A stretch of DNA of 64,000 nt, taken from Akanthomyces muscarius (taxonomy: Eukaryota > Ascomycota > Sordariomycetes > Hypocreales > Cordycipitaceae). Under the pieces are notes generated by a model that had not been told where the DNA came from, ran no database searches, and worked only from the letters and a program-made list of their open reading frames with translations. How positions within the stretch are numbered: position 1 is the first letter of the stretch; each line of letters starts with the position of its first letter. The position numbers and the translations under genes were made by a program. The DNA lies in contig NC_079243.1 of the NCBI RefSeq assembly GCF_028009165.1, forward strand, positions 186,001-250,000, written 5' to 3'. Below, in pieces: positions 20,327 through 31,256 of this stretch.

Positions 20327-23300
20327 CAAAAAACGACACAATCCCCAACCAGTGACAATTAAAATCTTTCAGGCAAACGTGGACAAGGGAAAAGAAGCAC
20401 ACGGCGCCGCCCTCCAGCTCGCGTTTCTGGAGGGCTACAACGTCGTGATCCTACAAGAACCAAACACGTCCTACAACAAGAAGAAAGAGCTCTGCCGAAC
20501 TCAATATCACCCAGGCTTTCTTTGCTTCAGCCCGGTGGATTTTTGGCACGACAACGACACACGCCCACGCGTGATGACATACGTCAAGATAGATCGCAAG
20601 ATCCAAGCCGAACAGATCACCCCAGCAAAACATCGAGACCTTCTGTGGGTTAGAGTAAACGGGATCACTATCCTCAATCTCTACAACAGACCGGAAGTGG
20701 ACAGCACACTGCAAGTCCTCGAAGAATGGACTCCACCAGAGAACTGCATCGTCGCCGGCGACATGAACGCCTTCCACACTTCCTGGCAGGCAGACAGACC
20801 AGCCTCGCAAGACGGAAACCGCATTCATGCATGGACAGAAAGACACGACCTCGGTCTACTGAACGAGCCCGACGAGGCAACAACCATGGCGAAACGCTAT
20901 ACAAGAAGCAGCACAATTGACCTCGTCTTCTCAAACATACCAGAAGCGTCTGCCACGGTGGAAGTGCACCTCACGACAGGATCCCTCCACTACACCATCG
21001 GTATCGAGATTCCGGATCGGGAACCAGCCCAAGTTACACGGGGAAAAGTTCGAGTCACCACGCCGGATGAGATCAAGGCCTTTGGAGACCACGTAGGCAA
21101 GGCGGTGAAGTCACTACCTAGCGACGTAGACTCGCAAGCCCAGATCGAGGACATGGCCAGACAACTCCAAGAGATACTCCAGAATTCTGCCAAGGCATGC
21201 GGTAGGGTAAGCCGCGGTCGCTGTGCCCGAAGCTCTCCATGGTGGAACCAGGAGTGCAAAGACGCACACGACGATCTCCGTATTACACGACGCATTTACG
21301 AGAACCAAAGAGGAGAGGAAGTGCAACGGTCCAGGGTCAGATTTTACCGCGTCCTGCGACGCACAAGGCAGAAATTCTGGCGTAATACAATCAACGAAGT
21401 GACTAGCGCAGAAGGCGTATACAAACTCACCAGATGGATGAAACCGAAACAACGACTCCAACCCCCGCCGATCCAGGTGGGCGACATGACGTACTCTACC
21501 GACGTAGAGAAGGCCATGGCGCTACGGAAAGAGAAACTGGAACGCCGCGACGCGTCAGACGACATCGCCGACGGATGGCAACCACCAGTTAATCCTGCCA
21601 AGGAGATCCCATTCGCGAGAACCATCTCGACCAAAGAGGTTGAGAAGGCTGTCTTACACACCGGAAACACAACGCCTGGCTCGGACGGAATTACGACCAG
21701 GATGCTGCAGGCAGCCTGGCCACATATTGCCCAACTAGTCACGAAACTATACAATGCCTGTCTGAGACTTGGACATCATCCCAGCGTCTTCAAGGCTGCT
21801 GAGGTTGTCATGATTCCGAAGCTCAACAAGCGGGACCTCAGTAAAGTGTCTACATGGCGCCCGATATCGCTCCTCTCCTGCCTCAGCAAAGGCTTAGAAC
21901 GAGTGATCGCAAGAAGAATGGCATATGCCGCCATCAAATACGGCATCCTCCATCCAAATCAAGCCGGTGCGCTCCCAAAACGCTCCGCCGTAGACATTGT
22001 GGTGTCCCTGATCTACGATATCGAGAAAGCACTCGCGGCCGGCCAAGTGGCAACGCTAGTCACGGAAGACGTTATGGGTGCATTCGACGCCATCCTTCGC
22101 AACCGCATGATCCTTTGCTTACGGCGACAGGGATGGCCTGACTTCTTAATTCGGTGGATAGCCAGCTTCCTGCTAGACAGACTAGCCAGCGTCCGTTTTC
22201 AAGACGCGACTACACCAAGCGCGCGACTACGATGCGGCCTGCCTCAGGGCTCCCCCATCTCCCCGATACTCTATATCCTGATCACAGCGGCAATCTATTT
22301 CCTCTCGGGCGCGGCCCAGAGATACGGATACGCGGATGACACAGCGATGCTCTTTATTGGAGACTCGCTGGAGGACACAGCGAGGCAAGCGAACGAAGCC
22401 ATCGCAGCCATGGAATCGTGGGGAAGAGGCGAAGCAATCCACTTTGACCCAGAAAAGACAGAAGTCATGCATTTTTCTAGACGCAAGACAGATCACGACC
22501 AATCTCCCAGCATTCACCACGGCGACAAAGAGATATGGGCAGCGCCATCTATGCGGTGGCTTGGCATCTGGCTAGACAAGAAACTCACCTTCAACCACCA
22601 TATTGATGAGTGGACGCAGAAAGCTCGCAGAGTGATCAACCACCTCCGAGGCATGAACAATACCGTGCGAGGCATGGCAGCAACGGCGGCCCGCCGAGCA
22701 GCATGGGCCGTAGGCATGCCAACCCTGTTCCATGGGCTCGATGCCTGGTTGCCTGGGTTGGATCTTGGCAATTCGCGCCTCAAAAGAAACCACATCTCGA
22801 AGACGAACCTCGGCAAGATACAACGCGTGCTGAATCTCGCATGTAAGATGATCCTACCTATGTGGAAGACGACACCGTTAGAATTTCTCTGGAAAGAAGC
22901 GGGCATCCCACCCGCCAGCGTCCTGCTTCGACATATCCAGGAACGCATAGCAGTTCGCTACGCGACTCTGGACAAAGCCCACCCAATCAGCAAGCGGCTA
23001 CGGCAGTCGCAGAGAGAAATCGAGCTGAATGAGAAACCACTCATCGCGGAACGAATGGCTTTGCGGCACTCGAGGCTCCTCCGGACCTCGTACCGTACCA
23101 CCAAGATCGAGCGACCCAGACTCATCCCACAGAGGTTCTCTGACAACATACAAGTAGAAGGACCTAGTGAGAGGCTCACCAAAGAGAAGGCTGTACCAGA
23201 TTTCGAGCAGTGGCTTGCCTGTCGACCCGCGGGCTATGTAGTCTTCAGCGACGGCTCCAAAACAGACACGGACACGGCGGGATACGGCTTCGCCGTCTTT

Positions 23301-24068
23301 CACCATGGACAACTTCTGGATTGGGGTTCCGGACAGCTAGGACGCCGAGAAGTATTCGACGCCGAAATACGCGGCGCGCTTGTAGGATTAAAAGCAGCCA
23401 TGCAACAGAACAGCCGCCTCGAGCCAATCACAGTCTGCATGGACAACACGTCCGTGATCGACTGTATCGGAGCGACGGCGGCAGATTCTTCGCAGGCATG
23501 CTTCCGAGAATTCCAGAAAATTGGTGACAGACACCCGTACCTGATCTCAGTCAAATGGTCGCCTGGCCACACTGGCATTTTCGGCAACGAGCTGGCCGAC
23601 CAACTTGCGAAGCATGGCGCTACGCTCTCCACAGACGAACACTTGCCATCTGTCTCGTATAGGAAGAGACAGATGAAGAAGCAAATAACAGTTGATCACC
23701 GAGCCTGGTGGGCATCGGTTGAAAGAACGGAGTACCTCATGCTCGGACTTGGTGCTGAGCTGAAGAAACTCCCGGAACTCAGCCTTCCCCGCCGCCTGCT
23801 CGGCTATCTTCTGACTGCACGATCAAAACACGGCGACTTTGCGGAATACCACGAGAGATTCCATCCAGGACAGGCGACACTGGAGTGCCCTTGCGGGCGC
23901 CAAAAGTCGCCCACCCATCTTTTCTACTGCAGGAAAATCCCTGGCCATCTCCGGGTTCGGCTTGCACCCGATCCAGAGACGACAATAGGGAAGTTCCTCG
24001 GTAGATCCTACAAAGTGTACGTGCGCATTGCCGACTTCTACTATTCGAAGATCAACAAGCGCATGTAA
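20319..24068 (+). CDS. LINE ORF2 (endonuclease, reverse transcriptase, RNase H)
   Basis: 1249 aa. Residues about 10-235 are an APE-type endonuclease (FQANVDKG, VILQEPNTS, VAGDMNAFHTSW); the usual terminal SDH motif reads SLH. Residues about 440-760 are a reverse transcriptase, with GSDGITTRML, GLPQGSPISPILY and the catalytic YADD at 671-674. RNase H follows at about 970-1100 (FSDGSKTDTDTAGYGF, an AEIRGAL Glu, MDNTSVIDC, SPGHTGIFGNELADQ). A C-terminal CCHC-like cluster, CPCGRQKSPTHLFYC, closes the protein. It copies the element by target-primed reverse transcription. Confidence 0.93.
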   Translation: MSNKKRHNPQPVTIKIFQANVDKGKEAHGAALQLAFLEGYNVVILQEPNTSYNKKKELCRTQYHPGFLCFSPVDFWHDNDTRPRVMTYVKIDRKIQAEQITPAKHRDLLWVRVNGITILNLYNRPEVDSTLQVLEEWTPPENCIVAGDMNAFHTSWQADRPASQDGNRIHAWTERHDLGLLNEPDEATTMAKRYTRSSTIDLVFSNIPEASATVEVHLTTGSLHYTIGIEIPDREPAQVTRGKVRVTTPDEIKAFGDHVGKAVKSLPSDVDSQAQIEDMARQLQEILQNSAKACGRVSRGRCARSSPWWNQECKDAHDDLRITRRIYENQRGEEVQRSRVRFYRVLRRTRQKFWRNTINEVTSAEGVYKLTRWMKPKQRLQPPPIQVGDMTYSTDVEKAMALRKEKLERRDASDDIADGWQPPVNPAKEIPFARTISTKEVEKAVLHTGNTTPGSDGITTRMLQAAWPHIAQLVTKLYNACLRLGHHPSVFKAAEVVMIPKLNKRDLSKVSTWRPISLLSCLSKGLERVIARRMAYAAIKYGILHPNQAGALPKRSAVDIVVSLIYDIEKALAAGQVATLVTEDVMGAFDAILRNRMILCLRRQGWPDFLIRWIASFLLDRLASVRFQDATTPSARLRCGLPQGSPISPILYILITAAIYFLSGAAQRYGYADDTAMLFIGDSLEDTARQANEAIAAMESWGRGEAIHFDPEKTEVMHFSRRKTDHDQSPSIHHGDKEIWAAPSMRWLGIWLDKKLTFNHHIDEWTQKARRVINHLRGMNNTVRGMAATAARRAAWAVGMPTLFHGLDAWLPGLDLGNSRLKRNHISKTNLGKIQRVLNLACKMILPMWKTTPLEFLWKEAGIPPASVLLRHIQERIAVRYATLDKAHPISKRLRQSQREIELNEKPLIAERMALRHSRLLRTSYRTTKIERPRLIPQRFSDNIQVEGPSERLTKEKAVPDFEQWLACRPAGYVVFSDGSKTDTDTAGYGFAVFHHGQLLDWGSGQLGRREVFDAEIRGALVGLKAAMQQNSRLEPITVCMDNTSVIDCIGATAADSSQACFREFQKIGDRHPYLISVKWSPGHTGIFGNELADQLAKHGATLSTDEHLPSVSYRKRQMKKQITVDHRAWWASVERTEYLMLGLGAELKKLPELSLPRRLLGYLLTARSKHGDFAEYHERFHPGQATLECPCGRQKSPTHLFYCRKIPGHLRVRLAPDPETTIGKFLGRSYKVYVRIADFYYSKINKRM

Positions 24069-24527
24069 CCCTTTGTAGCTGTACAAGCCTGGCGCACTCT
24101 GTACAGTATCCAGCCCGAGTAGTTTGCGCTACTCGTTAAATTGTTCTCCATTTCCTTTGTTTTCGGCGACATACGCCACTGACAGCAGGGCTCCCGCTGG
24201 TCCCCGTACAAAGACCAGGAGACAAAAGTTGTTGGCGAAACGCGCTCGCGGTTGCACCCGCGGGCGCATAACGCCAGCATCATCGTGATCCCGCTGACGG
24301 GTATCGATTCAGACAGATATATGCCATTGGGCGCGAAACTGCTACAGTTGGAGGATGACAACAGGAAAAGTATTCCAGGGGCAACCAGTGAGAACATGGG
24401 CGCGGCACGCGTTCTGTTGGGGGCCCACTTAGCGGGTACAACTGTACATTAATCCGTAGAAGGCTCGATAGCACGTCCAAAAGCCTACCCTAGGGCGCCA
24501 ACGGACGTAATAGTCAAATCAAATCCC

Positions 24528-27500
24528 GCACCTGCGGCCATCGACAAAGTAACCACAAGGCTGGCAAGAATCCCTGGTGGAACGAAGAGTGTGCGAATTC
24601 ACTACTAGACTTCCGAGTGCTCTGGCGCACGACTGAGAACCCTACGGGCGAGGAGACGCAGCGCGCGCGCGTTTGCTTCAAGAGAACGGTTCGCCGTGTC
24701 CAGCGGGACTTCTGGCGTGGAATTATAGCAAACATTACAGCGCCGGGTGACGTCTACAAAATCACACGCTGGCTGAAGCCTCGGCAGCGGATATCCCCGC
24801 CTCCTATTCAGGTCGACGGGCAGATCTTCTCAACCAACAAGGATAAAGCTCGAGCCCTAGGCCAGGCGAAACTGGCACGTCGTACAGCTAACGATGATAT
24901 TGCAGACCCTTGGTCTCACCCTGTCACACCAAAAACCTCAATCCCATTCGACCGCAAGATCTCCTACGAGGAAGCCCGTTTTGGGCTCCTCAGCACCGGT
25001 AACACCTCGCCTGGCGCTGACGGCATCACAGTGAACATGCTCCAGACACTCTGGCCAACAATAGGACATCTCGTCACAAACATCTACAATGCGTGCTTAC
25101 AGCAAGGCTACTGCCCGAGCGCATGGCGCACAGCTGAGGTGGTGATGATACCAAAACCGAATAAACGGGACCTCACGGACCCATCGGCATGGCGACCGAT
25201 CTCTCTACTCTCCTGCTTAGGCAAGGGCATGGAACGCATTATTGCTAAACGAATGTCTTATCTAGCCATCAAGCACAAGATACTACACCCGAACCAAGCG
25301 GGCGCTCTGCCCCAACGGAGTGCTACTGACATTGCTGCTGCGCTAACACATGACGTGGAGCAAGCACGACGGAGAAGGAAGCAGAAGAAAGTCGCCACGC
25401 TAGTGACAATGGATGTAGAAGGGGCTTTTGACGCCATACTGCGAAATAGGCTCATACTACAGCTACGCAAGCAAGGTTGGCCGGATTTCCTCATCCGCTG
25501 GCTTGCGATGTTCCTCGCACACAGGCTAGCAAGCGTCCGCTTTGAGGACGCCACCGCGGAAGCACTGGAGCTCCTTTGTGGCATCCCGCAAGGCTCCCCT
25601 CTCTCGCCGATCCTATATCTGCTAGCGACAGCGGCACTCTACATGCTCCCTGGCGCTACGCAACGATATGGCTATGCCGATGACACCGCCATGCTCTTCG
25701 TTGGAGACACGCTGGACGAAACTACCACCCAAGCGAATGCCGCAATTGCCGCGATGGAGGAATGGGGTAGGAGAGAAGGCTTCGCCTTCGACGTTAAGAA
25801 GACAGAAGTGATTCACTTTGCGAACGAAAAGCGAAGCAACCTACCGCCCATCCAGCATCAAGATCGGACGGTCCTACCAAAACCAGCATTGCGATGGCTC
25901 GGCATCTGGTTCGACGCGCGCCTGAACTTCACGGTTCACATTACGAAGTGGGCACAGAAAGCTAAGAGCATCATCTACCACCTTCGAAGCATGAGCAACA
26001 CCATCCGTGGCATCTCAGCCGCTGCAGCGAGAAAAGCCGTGTTAGCAGTGGTTATGCCAACTCTTTTCTACGGAGTGGACGTCTGGTATCCAGGTTCGGA
26101 GCGAGTGTTAAAGGGCCATCTTGGGATAATCCAGAAAACACTAACAGCGGCCTGCCGGATGATCCTACCCTCGTGGAAGACAACGCCGAAGACTACACTT
26201 TGGAAGGAAGCTGGCATCCCGCCAGCAGAAGTACTCCTTGAGCAGCTTGCGATGCGAAGTGCGAACCGCTGGGCACGTCTTGACGTCAACCATCCGCTTG
26301 TCCACCGTATCGTGCAGCAAGAGCATGAGATCCAGCATGCCACACATCCCGATGCGGCTACGACACGGCGAACAGCGATGAAAAGCATCAGGCTCTTCCG
26401 CAACGCCGCTCTGGCACCAGCGGCAGAGCGGCCGCGCCTAACTCCCAAGCGTTTCTCCAGCGCCATCTGGACAGAAGACAGGGAACGTCGCCCAACAAAG
26501 GAACGCCAAGCGGAACGAATTCGGGAATGGAGCCAGACCCAGACGGGCATGGTTGTCTATAGTGATGGCTCCAAAACTGAACAAGATACAGCAGGCTTTG
26601 GATATGCTGTCTACCGGCGGCAGCAGCTCATTGCACAAGGAAGTGGCCAGATTGGCAAGGGCGAAGTGTTTGATGCAGAGATCAAAGGCGCCGTGGAAGG
26701 CCTCCGCGCTGCTCTTGCGCGTCAGCGCCCGGTGGAAGGGATCACAGTTTGCATCGACAACACCTCTGTGATCGACTGCATAGGCGCGACGGCGCCGCCA
26801 TCGTCACAATTGGCGTTCCGCCAGTTCCAGAAGACAGGTGATGCCCATCCGGGCATGATTCGTGTACGATGGTGCCCAGGGCACACCGGAATCGAAGGCA
26901 ATGAGCTGGCCGACCAGCTCGCTAAGGAAGGGGCAAAAATGCCGGTAGGAGACAATCTCCCGACAGTCTCCCACTGCAAGCGCCAAATGCGAAGATTACT
27001 CCCCATTGCTTTTCAGCGCTGGTGGGACACAGTTGACCGCGAGAGTTATCACGGACTCCAACTGAAAGCGGAACTGAAGAAGCTCCCCGAGCTGACACTT
27101 CAACGACGGCAGCTAGGATATCTCCTAGCCGCGAGGACACACCACGGAGACTTCGCCGACTACCACGAGCGCTTCAATCACGAAGACGCCGTGATCAACT
27201 GCCCATGTGGGCGCCGGAAGTCTCCAACTCATCTTTTCTACTGCAGGAAGATCCCCCACAGCCTCAGGCCTCGGCTGACCCCCGAGCCTGCAGCTGCGAT
27301 ACGGAGATACCTAGGTAGATCCTTCCAAACCTACGTAAAGCTTGCTGACTTCTATTATTCGAAGATCAACAAGCGATACTAGGGTACGGAAGGCGCTCTT
27401 AGCTGGCGACTAAGAGACGAACGAATCGCCCAAGCAGCGACAACTGCTTGTAAAACCATCTGTAATATTTCCTTTGTTACGTGGAAACACGCGCCAAACA

Positions 27501-27850
27501 AGCCTAACAGCACAACAACGCTATAACACAGCACAGGTAGCTCTCCGCTGACGGAAGCCGCCTACAGCAAAAACTGCCAATTGAGAAGAAGCAGTTCTGT
27601 CTCGATTGGCGCGCAGCTGCTGCTATAGGAGGAGAATCGCGTCATAGAACTGTTGTGATAAGCCCCTGGTGAGAACGTGGGCGCGCCTCCGGGCGCGTCC
27701 CGTCACGCTAATCGGAACGGTGGCACGATCATCCGTAGAGCATAGCTAGCACGTCTCTTTGCTTACCCTAGAGCTACACCCTCATAGACGTTAAATAATC
27801 AAATCAAAAAAAAAAAATCAAAAAAGTCAAATCAAATCAAATCAAATCAA
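24528..27850 (+). mobile_element. Diverged 5'-truncated LINE, array unit 3
   Basis: Coding homology begins just after the tail of unit 2 with KNPWWNEECANSLLDF, equivalent to the linker after the endonuclease, and runs without a stop to 27382. It carries reverse transcriptase (GIPQGSPLSPILYL, YGYADDTAMLF), RNase H (YSDGSKTEQDTAGFGYAVY, CPGHTGIEGNELADQ) and the terminal CPCGRRKSPTHLFYC. There is no initiator ATG for the full segment. The protein is clearly diverged from unit 2, so it belongs to a related subfamily. The 3' end is poly(A)-interrupted CAAAT repeats at 27797-27850, directly abutting the right 15-bp repeat. Confidence 0.9.
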
Positions 27851-27865
27851 GCGTTGGACTCTGCG
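27851..27865. repeat. Right copy of 15-bp direct repeat flanking the LINE array
   Basis: Exact match of GCGTTGGACTCTGCG at 16982-16996. It directly follows the tail of LINE unit 3. Confidence 0.8.
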
Positions 27866-28670
27866 TGTAGCTGAGTCCTACGTGGATTTCTGATTGTAGC
27901 TCTTCGAGCTACGTCTTGTACGTAGAGCCTGCCCTACCTGAGGAGTGCCTATCCGTAGCAATAGACTGATTCAAGCCGCCTGTGTGCTCCCCATCCTACC
28001 TGCAGCTGACCGTCCCCTTGACACTAGCCAGGTATTCTCAAAGGAGAGGGGAAAAACATGTGCTAGCCATAAGGCCCAGAGCCCGGGAAACCCTTCAACA
28101 GCCAGACATGGTGTGAAGGAAATGTGAAATGTTCCTCTGGTCCTTGTAGAAGGACCTAAAGGGTTATTTTGTGGCGAGACTCGCGGCTTAAGAGGAATAT
28201 GAACTCTCTAAAGTTCTCCTTTTTGTGGCTGCTAGGTTTTGCTAGCGCATAGCTATCAAAACCGCGGGTCAGACGCCGCCACTAACAGCTGCAAAAGTGG
28301 AAGAATTTTTACAGAGGAGAGTTGTGATTTCGGTTGGTCCTACACACCACCCCCATCAAAGTACAGGGTACGTACACGATATCGGTCATCTTTAGTAAGT
28401 GTTTTGTACGCTTTCCTTGCGTACGAGGCATCGTAAGGGTGTTCTTGTTGACTGACTGGTTGACTAGCTGCTATGACAGGAATTTTGAAGAAAAAAAAGG
28501 AGTCATATATACAAATTAGTACGTAGGGAGACTGAAGCCTAAAAAAAGCCTAGCGTCAAAAAAAGGTACATGACAGGGGTTTAAAAGTTTTGCCTTAAAC
28601 CCCAGTACGCCTGATCAATACCAAACTATACCAGGTATACCAGGCAAAATGCATCAAAAAAACAAAAACG
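27866..28670. other. Intergenic, probably continuation of the pre-insertion DNA
   Basis: Sequence to the right of the LINE array that before insertion was joined to the DNA left of 16982. No gene seen. There is an AT-rich stretch around 28480-28620. Confidence 0.4.
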
Positions 28671-28674
28671 CCCG

Positions 28675-28948
28675 ACATAGTACCTAGAGGACCCAATTGC
28701 TTCCCCCCCCCATGCCCCATCCCCATGTGCGCATGTTGTCTTGTGGCCGCTGCCCCACTGGCCCCTCGTCAGTGACTGGCTTTGCCTGCGTCTTTAGCGG
28801 CCGCTACGGTAGTGGCCTGGCTAACTTAGTGGGAGCGGCCATTGATGTGCTACGTGTGTGCCTACCAGACCAAACCACTGCAAAGTCTGGGACTCTGGGG
28901 CCTTTTACAGCGCAGTTTCACCCACCCCCAGCCAAAATAGTCTTATCC
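28675..28948 (+). repeat. Dispersed repeat, copy 1 (interrupted by piggyBac)
   Basis: Resembles 55180-55428 over about 250 bp, with small gaps; shared blocks include GTGACTGGCTTTGCC and AAAGTCTGGGACT. It ends in CCAAAATAG just before the piggyBac terminal repeat. The similarity appears to resume briefly right of the element at 31029-31045. Confidence 0.65.
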
Positions 28949-31028
28949 CCTTAGCAGTGCGAAGGCAACACCAAGGTCACTACGGAGTAGACCCACTTTA
29001 GACACGGTACTTGCGAGTTACGTATCTGCCAACCATAACAAAACGCCTTTTACAGTGTTTATCATATAAAAGAATTAATAAAAATTATAATGGACGGTAG
29101 CGAAAGTCAATTTCTACTTTATTCTGGCGATACGGAGCTTTTTATCCGGTTAGATGAAGCACAGGAAGAGCAACCGGCCGATAGCACATACCGACCAGAC
29201 CAACCACCAGTCCAGGCGACCGGCGCGTCTTTTGAGCCACTTCGCGTGCCCGATCGCGAGCCCCAGATTCCCCATCAAGCCCTGACGCCTTTGTCACTTT
29301 TCAAGGAATTTATGAGTGATTCGCTAATAGATTCATGGGTCAAGTACACGAATTCTGGGCCTAGACGGGGGCCAGCTGGGCCGATGAAAGAGAACGCGCG
29401 CATCAACCAGTGGCATCCGACTACGCGATCTGAAGTCTTCCTGTGGCTAGCATGTATGATTTATATATCAATCCACGCAGAAAGTGTACTTGAAGACTAT
29501 TGGAAAGCTTATTCTGGCGTAACGAATCGTCCAATACATCCAATTACTCAGTATATCAGATATGATCGCTTCCACCTCCTCCATCGTCAACTTCGAATTT
29601 GCGACGCCGAAGAATCGACTCTTCCTCGCCCGTTCTGTATCGCTAGTGAGTGGTCAGACCAGCTTAAAGAAGCCTCTCTTCGCCCCTATAAACCAGGCAC
29701 ACATATAGCTGTTGATGAGTGTATTATACGCTTCACGGGGCGCTCGAAACAGAAGGTTACAATACCTAATAAGCCGACTCCTACAGGCTTCAAGATCTGG
29801 GTTATCGCTGAAGCTGGGTATTTCCTAGGCTGGCTATGGCATATTCCGAAGGACTCTTTTGACTATCTTGAAGGTCAGGAGCCAGCAGCCTCAAGTGAGC
29901 GCAGGAGCCTCGCCGCAGAGGCAATACGAATTAACCCGACACAAGCTGTCGTCGTCTCCCTAGTTAAAACACTGCCAATTTCGACATATCATGTCTTCCT
30001 AGATAACCTCTTCTCTTCTCCGAGCCTCTTCCTTGCTCTCCGGCAGCAGAATGTCGGTGCCACAGGCACTGCGCGCGTCAATTGTGGCATCTATCAAGGC
30101 TTTGTTACAGCGAAGAAGGACGATACCAAAGGCCACAACCTTTGGCCACATAATAAGATTGAAGCTGTGCCAACACCAGATAACCAGGTAAATACAAAGC
30201 AAATTTATTAGGAAATTACTAGCTAAGTTGTTTTAGGTCAACCAGATTGCCTGGAAAGATAACGCGCTTGTATTAATGTTAACTACTGTCTTTACCGGCG
30301 ATGAGTTCGAACAACGCGTACGGCGCCGCCCGACAACTAAGCAGCCACGAGCACGGCCGATACAGCGAATATTTGGTGACGAGGCAGTAAAAACACTCTC
30401 TGTGCCGTCTTTTGCAGCCGCTTATAATGACTTTATGGGCGCTGTTGATATTGGCGATCAGCTTAAAGCTTCGTCTAGTCAAGACCACCGTGTTCGCTAT
30501 GGTAATTGGCACGCAATTGCGTGGACCTTCCTTCTTGAGACTGTTCTTGTCAACAGCTTCTTGATACAGAAGAAGGCGACGAATTTTGCACCTTCCAAGA
30601 GTCAAAAAGAGTGGCGCCAGCGCCTTGTTGACGCCCTCATCGAGCAGTATAGTCGCCACGGAGCATCACGTCAAAGATATCGGTCTGGCGACAAGATTAC
30701 GCCTGTTGCACAGCATAATCGTGTCCGTCATAAGTATCCTTCGGCGTGCCTCGCTTGTAAAGGCGTTACCTATCGTCAAGTACGTACTCAAAGCAGTCAA
30801 AAGCGTCAAAATCGGCCTGCGCTGGCACCAATAAGCGGCAACAAGAAGATCACGAAGAGTCGCTACAGGTGCCTGGAATGTAATGTAGCTCTTTGTAACT
30901 CGGATAAATGCTGGTACTTCTATCATAGTACGCCTGCCTAATAAAAACAAGTACCTTTTTTAGCGCGTGTTCTGATTGGTTACAAACCCTGCAAGTGACC
31001 TTGGTGTTGCCTTCGCACTGCTAAGGGG
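28949..31028 (+). mobile_element. Apparently intact piggyBac-type DNA transposon
   Basis: A 2.08-kb element bounded by perfect 35-bp inverted repeats at 28949-28983 and 30994-31028, starting CCCCTTAGCAGTGCGAAGGC. It encloses one spliced transposase gene. The dinucleotide AT lies on both sides, not the TTAA expected for piggyBac. The element interrupts a dispersed repeat whose uninterrupted relative is at 55180-55445, which serves as an empty-site comparison. Confidence 0.88.
29090..30941 (+). CDS. piggyBac-family transposase (two exons)
   Basis: Exons 29090-30187 and 30237-30941 flank a 49-nt intron (GTAAAT ... TTTTAG). Splicing joins PTPDNQ to VNQIAWKDNALVLMLTTVF and gives 600 aa. The DDE_Tnp_1_7 fold is recognisable, with three catalytic Asp: IAVDECIIRFTGR, YHVFLDNLFSSP and FMGAVDIGDQ. 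The C-terminus has a Cys-rich domain, CLACKG, then CLECNVALCNSDKCWYFYH, which in this superfamily binds the transposon ends. No stop or frameshift is seen, so the gene may be active. Confidence 0.9.
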
Positions 31029-31256
31029 ATCAGTCGCGGGTCTTGATCGCCCTTCCCCAGCTAACTTTTGCTGCGCTTCTGGGCTTTACCACCAGCCCAC
31101 CACTGTACCGCACTCTCGCGCACTGCCAACCGTTGCCTTTTTATTCTTCCCTGTCCCATTCGCTTCTCCTCCTTTTCCTCAATTTTGCTTCCGTAGACCA
31201 TGCCATCTGTGTGAGGACTCAGATGCAGAACAGGAAGCTGGAATGCTGTCATTGCC

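Larger units (their letters stand above)
18028..24527 (+). mobile_element. Full-length non-LTR retrotransposon (LINE, Tad-like), array unit 2
   Basis: About 6.5 kb, with a short 5' leader (85 bp), two long overlapping ORFs, a 3' UTR and a CAAAT-repeat tail ending near 24527. Both ORFs are free of stops and frameshifts, so the copy is recent and possibly competent. The order is gag-like ORF1 with zinc knuckles, then endonuclease, reverse transcriptase and RNase H. That order and the domain content suit the Tad/I group of fungal LINEs; the exact clade needs a tree. It sits directly behind the tail of unit 1 and directly in front of unit 3. Confidence 0.92.

Noticed and set aside
18340..20358. 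Long minus-strand frames across LINE ORF1
   Set aside because: They mirror the acidic and Ser/Pro-rich ORF1 sequence and have no independent features.
28979..28992. TACGGAGTA/TACTCCGTA words (also near 37210, 39786 and 48552) as a repeat family
   Set aside because: The word is short and occurs without a shared flanking sequence, so no element could be defined.
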